From contig JAEXDQ010000048.1 in NCBI GenBank assembly GCA_023401595.1, positions 42,254 to 106,253 on the forward strand: a DNA stretch of 64,000 nt. The letters are read 5' to 3'. The notes under the pieces were generated by a model, which was given only the letters and a program-made list of their open reading frames with translations, did not search any database and was not told the origin of the DNA. Positions 16,599-25,661 of the stretch are shown here, one piece after another (within the stretch, counting starts at the first letter, position 1; every line of letters starts with the position of its first letter). This stretch comes from Spirochaetota bacterium. GTDB taxonomy: Bacteria; Spirochaetota; Spirochaetia; Sphaerochaetales; Sphaerochaetaceae. The translations under genes and the position numbers were made by a program.

Positions 16599-16882
16599 TA
16601 GGGGTAGCCCTACGGTAGCCCAGGGGTAGCCCTACGTTAGCCACAAGGTGGGGTGTCGAGGCGATTGTTTGTCATGACTATCACGCCCGCTTATTTCCTC
16701 TTGGCCGACCTTGAGTTGACCTCCGAGCGAGCACCGAGCGAGCCTAGAGCGAGCCCCGGTTGAGCCTGGAGTGAGCCCCGGTTGACCCTAGAGTGAGCCC
16801 CGGTTGACCCTAGAGTGAGCCTCGGTTGACCCTAGAGTGAGCCTCGGTTGAGCCCGGAGTGAGCCTAGAATGACCCTAGAGT
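16599..16882 (+). repeat. Dispersed composite repeat, copy A (21-bp units, unique core, 11-bp array)
   Basis: Order: two 21-bp units of the form GGGGTAGCCCTACGGTAGCCC (the second with GTTAG), a core running from GGTGTCGAGGCGATT through ACTATCACGCC to CTTATTTCCTCTTG (16651-16705), then fifteen 11-bp units from 16718 to 16882 alternating between GAGCCTAGAGT-like and GAGCCCCGGTT-like forms, giving a 22-bp higher period. The same order, in inverted orientation with fewer 11-bp units, occurs at 50940-51113. It lies between the divergent binding-protein promoter and the MalZ-like gene. Confidence 0.9.
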
Positions 16883-16933
16883 TGCCACTCGACAATACGC
16901 ATAGGGTTCGGTATTCTCGTTGAAGAGGAGCAG

Positions 16934-18829
16934 ATGATGGAAAAAATTGGAACATGGTGCAAACAGGTAGATTCCCAAGTGTCGGTGCAATATGTCTCGC
17001 CGTTGATGCCGAAAGCCGGAGACATGGTCGCTTTGTCCATCCGTATCCCCGCTGAATCTCCTGTGAGTGAAGCGTTTTTGGTTGCTTCCGTCCTCGGCCG
17101 TACCGTCCGTCTCCGGCTGGAGCCTGACCAAGGCAGGAAAGCCGAACAGGAGCGGAAGGTTCCGTATTGGAGTACATCCATACGGATGCCGGCCGTCGAC
17201 GGTCTGTACTGGTGGTTCGAGCTTTACGCCAATGACGATGTCTACTATTACACGCTGATTGGTTTCCTCAGCTATGCCCCGGCGCTTCGCGACTGCTTCC
17301 GCCTTGAAGCTGATCTCCAGGTTCCGGACTGGGTTCCCGGGGGCGTCTGTTATCAGATTTTTCCCGACAGATTCCGTAAAGGCGATCCCTCCGTAGGCGT
17401 CTGTCCCGGCGAATACATCTTCGACGGCTCGGAACCTCAAGTACTCGATTGGAACCAGAGCCCGCTTGAATTTGCCCAGGGCCGGTGTCTTGACTTCTAC
17501 AACGGCGACCTCAAAGGTATAGCGGACGCCGTGGACCATTTCGTGAAAATCGGCGTTTCGGTATTGTACCTCAACCCCATAGGCGTTTCCCGGACCATCC
17601 ACCGTTACGATTGCTGCGATTTTTTCCACGTCGATGAAAAACTTGGAGGCGATCAGGCTTTGGCGGACTTGATCGAGGTCATGCACAACCACGGCATCAA
17701 AGTCGTGGTGGACATCTCCATCAACCATACCGGTACCGCTCACCCCTGGTTCCTCGCCGCCCAGGCCGACCCGCAAAGTCCTGAAGCCTCCTACTACTAT
17801 AGAGACGAAGACGGCGCTTTCGTCTATTGGGAAGGTGTGCCGACTCTGCCCCAACTGAACTATGGAAGTGAAGAGCTCCGAGATGTGATGTACCGCGGCG
17901 AGAACAGCGTCATGCGCAAGTTCCTCAAACCGCCCTTCAATCAGGACGGTTGGCGCCTTGATGTCGCCGACGTCGTTGGCCGTAGGGGCAAGGATCAATT
18001 CTGCCACGAAATCTGGAGGGAAGTCCGCACAGCGGTCAAGGCCACCAACCCGCAGGCGTACCTTGTGGCTGAGGATTGGGTCGATGCGTCCTCTCATCTC
18101 CAAGGTGATGAATGGGATGCCGCCATGAACTACTACGGTTCTTCCAGACCGATTCGCAGGTGGGTAGGCGAGACGGACCGCTTCCAACTGCCCGGCTGGG
18201 GGCACTATCCCGTTCCCGGCGCCTATTTCAGCGGAATCGATCTTGCCGACGCTCTAGGACGGCAATTACGGACGCTTCCGCCGCAGCTGCTGTTCCAACA
18301 GTTCAATCTGATCGACAGCCATGACACCCCCCGGCTGCACAACAACCACCTGGTCCATGACTGGGACTTGTACCGCGGCGCGGTCATGCTTCTGTATGTC
18401 CTGCCCGGCATCCCCAACATCTATTATGGCGATGAAGTGGGGCTGGACGGCAGAATCGGGTCGGTCGAGGCCTCCCGCTATCCGATGCAGTGGGATGAAT
18501 CGAAATGGCGTAGGGAATATTGGCGGCTGTACAGCGATCTTGGGGAACTGAAACGGTCCGAACCGGCGTTGGCCTACGGCGCATGGCGAATCCTCTACGC
18601 CGATGACGCCTCCCTCGTATTCGCCAGATATGATGGAAGACATGCGGTGATATTGGTTCTGAACAAAGCCAGGGAGCGACGTGCCTTGAAGTTCGACGCC
18701 TCCGTCCTCGCCCTGGGCAAAACCGTCCGGTGGTCGGACGGTTCAGAGGTAGAAGTTACGCCGGAAGGGGTGGTGGCCGTTGAGCTTGCCGCGAAAGAAA
18801 GCGAACTTCTGTTGGCCCGGCAGCTGTAG
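16934..18829 (+). CDS. malZ: GH13 maltodextrin glucosidase / neopullulanase-like enzyme (MalZ type)
   Basis: Predicted cytoplasmic hydrolase of maltodextrins or cyclodextrins. 631 residues; starts at 16934 or, with better spacing from GAGGAG, at the adjacent ATG 16937. Residues 15-120 form a beta-rich N-terminal domain like CBM34. The catalytic barrel starts at VCYQIFPDRF; GDLKGI and DISINHTG follow; nucleophile Asp343 in GWRLDVADVV, acid Glu380 in YLVAEDW, and Asp464 in LIDSHDTPRL. C-terminal beta domain ends the protein. No signal peptide. Divergent from the maltodextrin-type importer; with MalQ it would degrade imported oligosaccharides. Substrate choice between MalZ and cyclomaltodextrinase cannot be settled by eye, so the symbol is tentative. 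Confidence 0.88.
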   Translation: MMEKIGTWCKQVDSQVSVQYVSPLMPKAGDMVALSIRIPAESPVSEAFLVASVLGRTVRLRLEPDQGRKAEQERKVPYWSTSIRMPAVDGLYWWFELYANDDVYYYTLIGFLSYAPALRDCFRLEADLQVPDWVPGGVCYQIFPDRFRKGDPSVGVCPGEYIFDGSEPQVLDWNQSPLEFAQGRCLDFYNGDLKGIADAVDHFVKIGVSVLYLNPIGVSRTIHRYDCCDFFHVDEKLGGDQALADLIEVMHNHGIKVVVDISINHTGTAHPWFLAAQADPQSPEASYYYRDEDGAFVYWEGVPTLPQLNYGSEELRDVMYRGENSVMRKFLKPPFNQDGWRLDVADVVGRRGKDQFCHEIWREVRTAVKATNPQAYLVAEDWVDASSHLQGDEWDAAMNYYGSSRPIRRWVGETDRFQLPGWGHYPVPGAYFSGIDLADALGRQLRTLPPQLLFQQFNLIDSHDTPRLHNNHLVHDWDLYRGAVMLLYVLPGIPNIYYGDEVGLDGRIGSVEASRYPMQWDESKWRREYWRLYSDLGELKRSEPALAYGAWRILYADDASLVFARYDGRHAVILVLNKARERRALKFDASVLALGKTVRWSDGSEVEVTPEGVVAVELAAKESELLLARQL

Positions 18830-19164
18830 ACGGATGGTAGCCGCTCCTTGCAGATGAGAAAGAACCCTGCTTGAGCCAGAGCCCCAGATAGAGGGGAGGC
18901 GTCACCGTAGGACATCGTTTCAATACCTATGGAAAATGTCTGCATGGCGGGAACCTGATACCTGCCGCGGCGGCGCCCCTGACATCCCCTGGACTGGGAT
19001 GGAGAACTGGTACGGATATCTGCACCGATTGTTGCGGCGGAGGTATTTTTGCAACGGATTTTCGGTGCATCTTGTTGTATAGGCTTGTTTTTTTTGCGAT
19101 GATAAGGCATCATGCTACCAATTTACCGCAACAATCAGACCCAACCCTTCGAAGGAGAATAATC
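18830..19164. other. Intergenic stretch before guaB
   Basis: 335 bases without a gene. A weak promoter-like pair TTGTAT and GATGAT lies about 80 bases before guaB, overlapping GATG/CATC half-sites. The ribosome site GAAGGAG precedes the ATG at 19165. Nothing else recognised. Confidence 0.45.
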
Positions 19165-20673
19165 ATGGCTTTGTACTATGATGAACCGTCGCATACCTTT
19201 AGCGAATACCTGCTTGTCCCCGGATATTCTTCAGCGGACTGCATTCCCGCCAACGTCAGCCTTCAGACCCCCTTGGTCAAATTCAAACGGGGAGAGAAGA
19301 GCAGAATCCAGCTGAACATACCTATGGTCAGCGCGATCATGCAGTCCGTCAGCGGGGAACGGATGGCCGAAGCTCTTGCGAGGGAAGGCGGTTGCTCCTT
19401 CATCTACGGCTCCCAGTCCATCGCGAGCGAAGCGGCGATGGTCGCCAGAGTCAAGGCGTTCAAGGCGGGTTTCGTCCCGAGCGATTCCAACATACGTCCC
19501 GACCAGACCATGGCCGACGTAATCGCCCTCAAGGCCGCCACCGGACATTCCACGATCGCCGTTACCGAGGACGGGACAAATACCGGCAAGCTGGTCGGCG
19601 TAGTGACCAGCCGCGACTACCGTCCGAGCAGGATGGAGCCCTCTACGTTGGTAAGCTCTTTCATGACGCCGTTCGATAAACTCATCTATGCGAAGGACGA
19701 CGTAACCCTGTCCGAAGCCAACGATATCATCTGGGAGCATAAACTGAATGCCCTGCCTGTGGTCGACGACGCCGGGCGGTTGAAGTATTTCGTTTTCCGC
19801 AAGGACTATGACAGCCACAAGGAGAACCCTTACGAACTGCTCGACAGCCACAAGAGGTATGTCGTCGGAGCCGGAATCAATACCCGCGACTACTCCGAAC
19901 GGATTCCGGCTCTGATTGAAGCCGGGGCCGACGTATTGTGCATCGATTCTTCCGAAGGATTTTCTGAATGGCAGAAACGGACGCTGGAATGGGCCCGCGG
20001 ACAATACGGCGATTCCGTCATGGTCGGGGCCGGCAACGTCGTCGACCGCGACGGTTTCAGGTTCCTCGCCGACTGCGGGGCCGATTTCGTCAAGGTCGGT
20101 ATCGGCGGCGGTTCCATCTGCATCACCAGAGAGACCAAGGGCATCGGCCGCGGGCAGGCCACGGCGCTGATAGAGGTCGCCAAGGCCCGTGACGAATATT
20201 TTGAGGAGACCGGGGTCTATGTCCCGATCTGCTCCGACGGCGGCTTGGTCTATGACTACCACATGACGCTGGCCCTCGCCATGGGCGCGGATTTCCTGAT
20301 GCTCGGCCGCTATTTCGCCCGTTTTGACGAAAGCCCGACTGAGAAGGTCAATATCAACGGCAACTATGTGAAGGAATACTGGGGCGAAGGCTCCGCCCGC
20401 GCCAGGAACTGGCAACGCTACGACCTCGGCGGCGCGACGAAGCTCTCTTTCGTCGAAGGGGTCGATTCCTATGTCCCGTATGCGGGCGCGTTGAAGGACA
20501 ACGTCCAGCTGACGCTGAGCAAAGTCAAGTCCACCATGTGCAACTGCGGAAGCCTGACGATTCCCGAATTGCAGAAGAACGCGAGGCTGACGCTGGTTTC
20601 CGCTACGAGCATTGTCGAAGGCGGGGCCCACGACGTCATCCTCAAGGACAGCCACGACAACAAGGTGAAGTGA
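19165..20673 (+). CDS. guaB: IMP dehydrogenase (Tritrichomonas-like class)
   Basis: Oxidises IMP to XMP with NAD, the committed step to GMP. 502 residues from the ATG at 19165 with GAAGGAG upstream. Two CBS modules are inserted at about residues 105-225 (TSRDYRP, LPVVDDAGRLKYFVFRKDY). The active-site loop is IGGGSICITRETKGIGRGQ with catalytic Cys at position 319, then CSDGGLVYDYHMTLALAMGAD and the flap ARNWQRYDLGG. As I remember it, the Tritrichomonas foetus enzyme has the same GGGSICITRE form, the same Cys319 numbering, and closely similar following segments, unlike the common bacterial GPGSICTTR type. Monocistronic or joined to the esterase 60 bases downstream. Confidence 0.95.
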   Translation: MALYYDEPSHTFSEYLLVPGYSSADCIPANVSLQTPLVKFKRGEKSRIQLNIPMVSAIMQSVSGERMAEALAREGGCSFIYGSQSIASEAAMVARVKAFKAGFVPSDSNIRPDQTMADVIALKAATGHSTIAVTEDGTNTGKLVGVVTSRDYRPSRMEPSTLVSSFMTPFDKLIYAKDDVTLSEANDIIWEHKLNALPVVDDAGRLKYFVFRKDYDSHKENPYELLDSHKRYVVGAGINTRDYSERIPALIEAGADVLCIDSSEGFSEWQKRTLEWARGQYGDSVMVGAGNVVDRDGFRFLADCGADFVKVGIGGGSICITRETKGIGRGQATALIEVAKARDEYFEETGVYVPICSDGGLVYDYHMTLALAMGADFLMLGRYFARFDESPTEKVNINGNYVKEYWGEGSARARNWQRYDLGGATKLSFVEGVDSYVPYAGALKDNVQLTLSKVKSTMCNCGSLTIPELQKNARLTLVSATSIVEGGAHDVILKDSHDNKVK

Positions 20674-20733
20674 CGCGCGCCTGTCGGATATCATCGCCGC
20701 ACCCCGAAAGGGGCGTGGCTTCGTAATGGGGGA

Positions 20734-21720
20734 ATGGATATGCCGGTGTTGGACATGCCGCTTGAAGAACTGAGGCTCTACCGGGGGAGTACTCCGCGGC
20801 CCGACGATTTTGACGAATACTGGGCCCGGGCGCTCGCTGAATTGGATTCGGTGCCCCCTGACTGGGAGCTGGTCCCCGATTCTGAGTTTTCGACCCTGGG
20901 CGCGGAATGCCTCCACCTCTTCTTCGATTCGGTCGGAGGCGTCAGGGTCCATTGCAAGCTGACTTGTCCGGCTGGCGCCTCTTCTCGCCGTGACCATGCG
21001 TTGCCCGGTATCCTGTTCTTTCACGGCTACCAGTGCGACAGCGGGGAGTGGACTACGCAGTTCCCGTATTCAATGGCCGGTTTCTGTTATGTGGCGATGG
21101 ATGTCCGGGGGCAGACGGGGCTGACTCCCGACCTGTCGGTCATGGACCGGGGCCCCACGTTCGGCGGCCTCGTCATTCGCGGACTGGAGCTGGACGATCC
21201 CCAGCGGTTGCTGTACCGCCATGTGTTCCTTGACACCGTGCAGCTTGTGCGCGTGGTGTCCTCCCTTCCGTTCGTGGACGGCGCCCGGCTGGGGGCCATG
21301 GGCTTTTCCCAGGGCGGCGGGCTTTCCCTCGCCTGCGCTGCCCTGTCCGGTGGAATCAAACGGGTCGTTTCCGGCCTGCCGTTCCTTTGCGACTACAGAC
21401 GATCCTGTGAGATGGACGTCAGGACGCATGCCTATGAGGAGCTGCATTGGTATTTCCGGTACAATGATCCGCTGCATAGGACGGAGGACCGGGTCTGGAC
21501 CCGGTTGGGGTACATCGACGTCCAGAACCTCGCGGATCGTATTGCCTGCCCCGTGACGATGTTCACGGCCTTGCAGGACGACACCTGCCTTCCTTCGACG
21601 CAGTTCGCCGTCTATAACAGGATTCGTTCCGAAAAACGGATGCTGGTCTATCCGGAAGGCAAGCACGAAATCCTGTCGGGTTCCTCCGACATCACATATC
21701 AGGAGATGCTGAAGCTATAG
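20734..21720 (+). CDS. Acetyl xylan esterase family protein (CE7, AXE1-like)
   Basis: Removes acetyl groups from sugars or related esters (CE7 enzymes act on acetylated xylo-oligosaccharides and cephalosporin C), cytoplasmic. 328 residues, typical length 320. N-terminus LYRGSTPRPDDFDEYW is family-specific; RGQTG motif follows oxyanion region; nucleophile Ser in GFSQGGG; acid Asp in LQDDTCLPSTQFAVYN; base His in YPEGKHE. Like other CE7 proteins it lacks a signal peptide and should be a hexamer. Convergent with the LacI-type gene downstream. Confidence 0.92.
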   Translation: MDMPVLDMPLEELRLYRGSTPRPDDFDEYWARALAELDSVPPDWELVPDSEFSTLGAECLHLFFDSVGGVRVHCKLTCPAGASSRRDHALPGILFFHGYQCDSGEWTTQFPYSMAGFCYVAMDVRGQTGLTPDLSVMDRGPTFGGLVIRGLELDDPQRLLYRHVFLDTVQLVRVVSSLPFVDGARLGAMGFSQGGGLSLACAALSGGIKRVVSGLPFLCDYRRSCEMDVRTHAYEELHWYFRYNDPLHRTEDRVWTRLGYIDVQNLADRIACPVTMFTALQDDTCLPSTQFAVYNRIRSEKRMLVYPEGKHEILSGSSDITYQEMLKL

Positions 21721-21835
21721 CCGGTTCCGGGGCTTTCGTGCGGAAAAACCGTTGCGGCGTCCCCATCCCTCAATCGAACGGTACATCCCCTCTGTATGCG
21801 CATGCCGCAATACCGGGGAAGGCTGCCGCGCCTGC

Positions 21836-22858
21836 TCAAGCTTTTTCCGCTGTCGTTTCGCCTTGTGCCGTACTGACGCTGTCGCGCTCTATGAGTTCCG
21901 GCTGGAAAACGACGAACCTCGCGGTGGCGAAGGGGTTGTCCAGCCTGTAGCGCGCCAGTCTCACGGCCTCGATCCCCATCATCCTCGCATGAAACGTCAC
22001 GCTCGTCAGGGCCGGGGTGGTCCATATCCCATAGCCTTCGCCACCTATGGACACCATGCTTGTATCCTTGCCTATGGCGTACCCATGCTCGGTCAGGGCC
22101 TTGGCTATGCCGATGGCCAGGGAATCGTTCGCCGCGAACACCCCTTCGGGAACGACACCTCCGCCGGCGATATATTTCGTCATCGTCCGATATCCGTACT
22201 CGGAACTGGAATCCTCCGTTTCAATGAACGTCCGGAGCCTCATGGACGGGTGGAGGTCGATGAAGTCCCTCACGCTGAATATCTTGTGGTAGAACCGGGG
22301 TATTTCGCAGCGGTCCACGACGTCTATGAACAAGAAATCCCGTACTCCGGCGGCGAGCAGGCGGTTCATCGCCAGCTCTACGCATGCATGGACATCGTAC
22401 GAAACGGTGTCGATGCCCTCCGGCATGAAATTCAGTTTTCCGATGAATACGACCGGAGCGTCGGAAGCGAAGTCCATGATTTCACGGGTCTGGCCGGCTG
22501 TATAGTTGCCTACCACCAGGACTGAATCGAAATCAAGCTTTTCCGTGCCGAGCTGCGTGATCGACAGGAACCGACAGGAATCGCCGCTGTTTATGGTCTC
22601 TTCCTCTATGCCCGCCCTGACGTCGAAATAGTACCCGTTGTCTATGCTCTGGGCGAAATGGGAGTCCTTGTGTATGACGACGAGGTTCAGTTTCCGGGCA
22701 TAACCGTCCACGCTCTTGTAGCCGAGCCTTCTCGCCGTCTCAACTATCCTTTGCGTCGTCTCGCGGGTCAGGGAAAGCTTCGGATCTCTTCTCAGACATC
22801 GTGAGACTGTAGAGATCGATACCCCGGCCTCCTGCGCTATATCCTTCAATGTGGTCAT
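21836..22858 (-). CDS. LacI/GalR-family transcriptional regulator
   Basis: 340 residues from the ATG at 22858; longer frames upstream run into the AT-rich promoter region. The helix-turn-helix is TTLKDIAQEAGVSISTVSRCL with hinge GYARKLNLVVIHK; the core includes EGVFAANDSLAIGIAKAL and IGGEGYGIWTTPALTSVTFHARMMG. Divergent from the importer and phosphatase operon that begins at 22989, with overlapping promoter zones, so it is the likely local regulator. The effector should be the imported compound or a breakdown product. Confidence 0.92.
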   Translation of the reverse strand: MTTLKDIAQEAGVSISTVSRCLRRDPKLSLTRETTQRIVETARRLGYKSVDGYARKLNLVVIHKDSHFAQSIDNGYYFDVRAGIEEETINSGDSCRFLSITQLGTEKLDFDSVLVVGNYTAGQTREIMDFASDAPVVFIGKLNFMPEGIDTVSYDVHACVELAMNRLLAAGVRDFLFIDVVDRCEIPRFYHKIFSVRDFIDLHPSMRLRTFIETEDSSSEYGYRTMTKYIAGGGVVPEGVFAANDSLAIGIAKALTEHGYAIGKDTSMVSIGGEGYGIWTTPALTSVTFHARMMGIEAVRLARYRLDNPFATARFVVFQPELIERDSVSTAQGETTAEKA

Positions 22859-22880
22859 TACTCGGGCTCCTATGCATTCT

Positions 22881-22910
22881 ATTATATGGCAAGACCCTGG
22901 ATTTGGGCAA
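22881..22910 (-). promoter_or_regulatory. Promoter of the LacI-type regulator
   Basis: Minus strand TTGCCC (22910-22905), 18-base spacer, perfect TATAAT (22886-22881), ending about 23 bases before the start codon at 22858. Confidence 0.7.
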
Positions 22911-22940
22911 GTAAAAAATTTTACTAAAATTAATAAAAAA

Positions 22941-22969
22941 TTTACACTTATTTGTTGCAAAAATTTTAT
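22941..22969 (+). promoter_or_regulatory. Candidate promoter of the PHP/ABC/phosphatase operon
   Basis: TTTACA (22941-22946), 17-base spacer, TTTTAT (22964-22969), 19 bases before the ATG at 22989. The 30 bases between this and the divergent promoter are almost pure A/T with GTAAA and TTTAC half-sites and are the likely operator zone. Confidence 0.5.
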
Positions 22970-22988
22970 TGAATGGTATGATGGAGGC

Positions 22989-23720
22989 ATGTACGAATAT
23001 GTTGGAGATTTTCATACCCATTCCTGCGTCAGTCAGCACGCCTACAGCACGATCCATGAAATGGCGTTGGCGGCGAGAAGCAGGGGATTCAAGGCTTTCG
23101 CCGTGACCGATCACGGCCCCGGTCTGTTTGACGGCGCCATGCGGCATCATTTCCTCTGCATGAACTCATTGCCTGACTATATCGAGGGGCTCAGGTTCTT
23201 CAAAGGTGTCGAGACGAATATCATGGACTATGACGGAGGACTGGACCTCGATGGACCCATCCTCGCGAATCTGGATTTCGTCGTGGCGTCCTATCATGTG
23301 GAATGCATCGCCCCCGCGCATGCCGAGGATCATACCAGAGGGTGGATCAAGGCCATTGAAAGCGGGCTGGTGGATTGCCTCGGACATTGCGGCAATCCTG
23401 TTTTTCCGTTCGATCACCGCGCCGTGGTGGAGGCTTGCGCCGAACATGGGACGGCGGTTGAGATAAACAACAATTCCTTTGAGGTGAGGCCGGGCAGCGT
23501 CCGAAATTGCAGGAAGGTACTTGAACTCTGTCTTGAATACGATGTACCCGTTCTGGTGAATTCCGACGCCCACGGCATGTGGTCGGTGGGAGGCTTCGAC
23601 CAGGCTACGCAGTTCCTTGAGGAGGCCGGCGTCCCGCAGAGCCGTATCCTCAATTGCGATTACGAAGCGACTTGCGCTTTCCTCCAGAAACGCAAGGCCG
23701 CCAGAAGAGGCGCTGTATGA
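22989..23720 (+). CDS. PHP-domain phosphatase (YcdX-like)
   Basis: 243 residues. Metal-binding PHP motifs: DFHTHS at residues 7-12, FAVTDHGPG, KGVETNIMDYDG, SYHVEC, GHCGNP, and late NSDAH. PHP phosphatases hydrolyse phosphomonoesters or cyclic phosphates with a trinuclear metal site; the exact substrate is not visible. GGAGG is only one base from the ATG, an unusually short spacing, but the DFHTHS motif requires this start region. First gene of an operon; its stop TGA overlaps the ATG of the next gene as ATGA, so translation is coupled. Co-occurrence with an importer and two other phosphoesterases suggests it acts on an imported phosphate ester. Confidence 0.85.
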   Translation: MYEYVGDFHTHSCVSQHAYSTIHEMALAARSRGFKAFAVTDHGPGLFDGAMRHHFLCMNSLPDYIEGLRFFKGVETNIMDYDGGLDLDGPILANLDFVVASYHVECIAPAHAEDHTRGWIKAIESGLVDCLGHCGNPVFPFDHRAVVEACAEHGTAVEINNNSFEVRPGSVRNCRKVLELCLEYDVPVLVNSDAHGMWSVGGFDQATQFLEEAGVPQSRILNCDYEATCAFLQKRKAARRGAV

Positions 23721-25661
23721 AACTATTTGTCGGATTGACGATATGCCCCAGTGGCTGAACGCTTGCATGTCTGCGCAAGGGAGCTGGCTGAACGTTCCTG
23801 CGGCAACTATGTCGCATGCAAAGCCCATGAGATGCACATCACCTTGAAATACATAGGGGAGGGGGATCCTTCGATCATCGAGCAACGTCTTGGCAACGTG
23901 GTGTCGGGCTGTTTCTCAATCGACATCAAGGGAACCGGAGCTTTTGAGCATGTAGCCTGGGCGCGACCGGTCGATTTGTGCGGCAACCTTGGAAAGCTGA
24001 AACGGAAAGTCGATGCGGCTCTTGATGGAATCTGTAGTGTGGAAGACCGGCCCTATGTCCCTCACGTGACGCTTGCCTACAAGAAGGACCACTCTTTGGT
24101 GTGTCCCGACATATCGGTAGGCCCCTATGAGGAGCATTTCTCCCGCTTTTCCCTCTATAGAATCATCGATGAGAGTTTCGTACCTGAATTCATCGAGATA
24201 GCCTCCTGGCCCCTGCATGAAGCCGTCGCCGTGGCGTGCGTGAACGATTTTCATGCGACGATGGACGAAGCCTCGCGTCTGGTCGCCGCGCTGCGGATGT
24301 TCAAGCGGCAGAACCCCGCCGGCCTTGTGGTCTTCGGCGGCGACAATTACTTTGGAGATCCCGTCTGCGATCTTCTGGAAGGCCGCCCCGTATCTGAAAT
24401 GATGCGGCTTCTCGGCGTACCGTTCTCCGCGATAGGCAATCATGATTACGACTACGGGCCCCAAATGCTTGAAAAATGGGAAAACGACGGCGGCTATACG
24501 TTCCTATGCGCGAATATCTCAGGTTCCCCGGCCTTCGCCAAGCCGTATGGTCTGGTCGAGGCAGGTGGAAGAAGGATTGCCTTCCTGGGATTGGCGACTT
24601 GCGACGACATGCCGTCGCCCGAAACCCCGCGGTCGATGGACGTCTATAGTCTGACAGCTCCCGCCCAGGCCGCGGCCGAAGCGTTTGAGAAGCTCAAGGC
24701 AGAAAATCCAGACGCGATACTCGCCTTGGCGCATCTCGGGTTGAAGACGGATGAACAGGGGCGACTTGTCGGACACGAGGTCGAGGCGGTATGCGCGGCC
24801 TGTCCCCGGTTGGATGGCCTGTTCGCCGCCCATTGGCATCGTTTCGCCAGTGGTTCCATCAACGGCGTCCCCGTGGCTGAGGGCGGCGGGAATGGAAAGG
24901 GCTTCTCCCTGATGAACATCGTGTTCGCGAACGGGACGCGTCTGGTCGAACCCTCTTTCATACAGCTTGGAGTTGGAGAAGAGGATCCCGCCATGCTCGC
25001 CATCTGGGACCGTGCCGTCGCAAAAACGCAAGACGAGATGCATCGGACTGTATTCACGCTGGACATGGAGCTTCCGAACAGGGAGCCCTCTTCCGCCATG
25101 ATTCCTTTGGAGGGCTCTCCCTTCAGCGCCCTGGCTGCGAACATTGTGTTGAAGCATGTCGCCTGCGACGCGGTTCTGCTGTATTCCGGCAGATTGGGAG
25201 CCGGGTTCAGGGCCGGGGCGGTATCGCGCTACGAATTTGAGAAGACGCTGATGTTTGAAAACCGGCTTCTTGAATTCCAGATCAGAGGAGCCGTGTTGAG
25301 GCGCAATATCGACCTCGGCATGAGACTGCTGGCCACCGAGGGGTCTTCTCCTGTCGCAGTCGCCGGTATCGACGTGGAGATCGATCCCTCGCAACCTGTA
25401 GGCCGTCGGGTCGTCTCGTTGGTTTTCCCCGATGGAAGCCGCTTTGACGATGACGCCGTATATACGATTGTCGCCGATGAATTCCTATGTTCCGGCGCCA
25501 TGGGGTACACCCTGTCCGAGGCCTGCAAGGGTGCGCGGACGCTGGATGAAAGTCTCAAACAGCTGATCGGCGATTATTTGTCATGCCTGGGGCGTGCCGA
25601 TGAATTAAATACAGCCGAGATGAGAAGGACTTGGGTCAGAAGGAGGACGGAATGCAAGTAA
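23717..25661 (+). CDS. 2H phosphoesterase (LigT-like) fused to 5'-nucleotidase-type metallophosphoesterase, frameshifted near the start
   Basis: The ATG at 23717 overlaps the upstream stop (ATGA) and reads MKLFVGLTICP, the classic start of 2'-5' RNA ligase-like proteins, but hits a stop 13 codons later. Dropping one C from the run CCCC (23746-23749) joins it to the frame open from 23751 to 25661, giving 647 residues. Domain 1 (to about 175) has both HxT motifs, HITLKYIG and HVTLAYKK. Domain 2 has a calcineurin-like part with VNDFHATM, GGDNYF, GNHDYDYG, LAHLG and AAHWH, then a C-terminal nucleotidase domain (residues about 430-640). No signal peptide, so unlike most UshA-type enzymes it is cytoplasmic. 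The fusion suggests sequential opening of a cyclic phosphate and removal of the phosphate. If the frameshift is real, domain 1 could only be made by +1 slippage or reinitiation. Confidence 0.8.

Noticed and set aside
16718..16882. CRISPR-like appearance of the tandem array (and of the 1988 array)
   Set aside because: Units are directly adjacent with no unique spacers and no cas genes are present.
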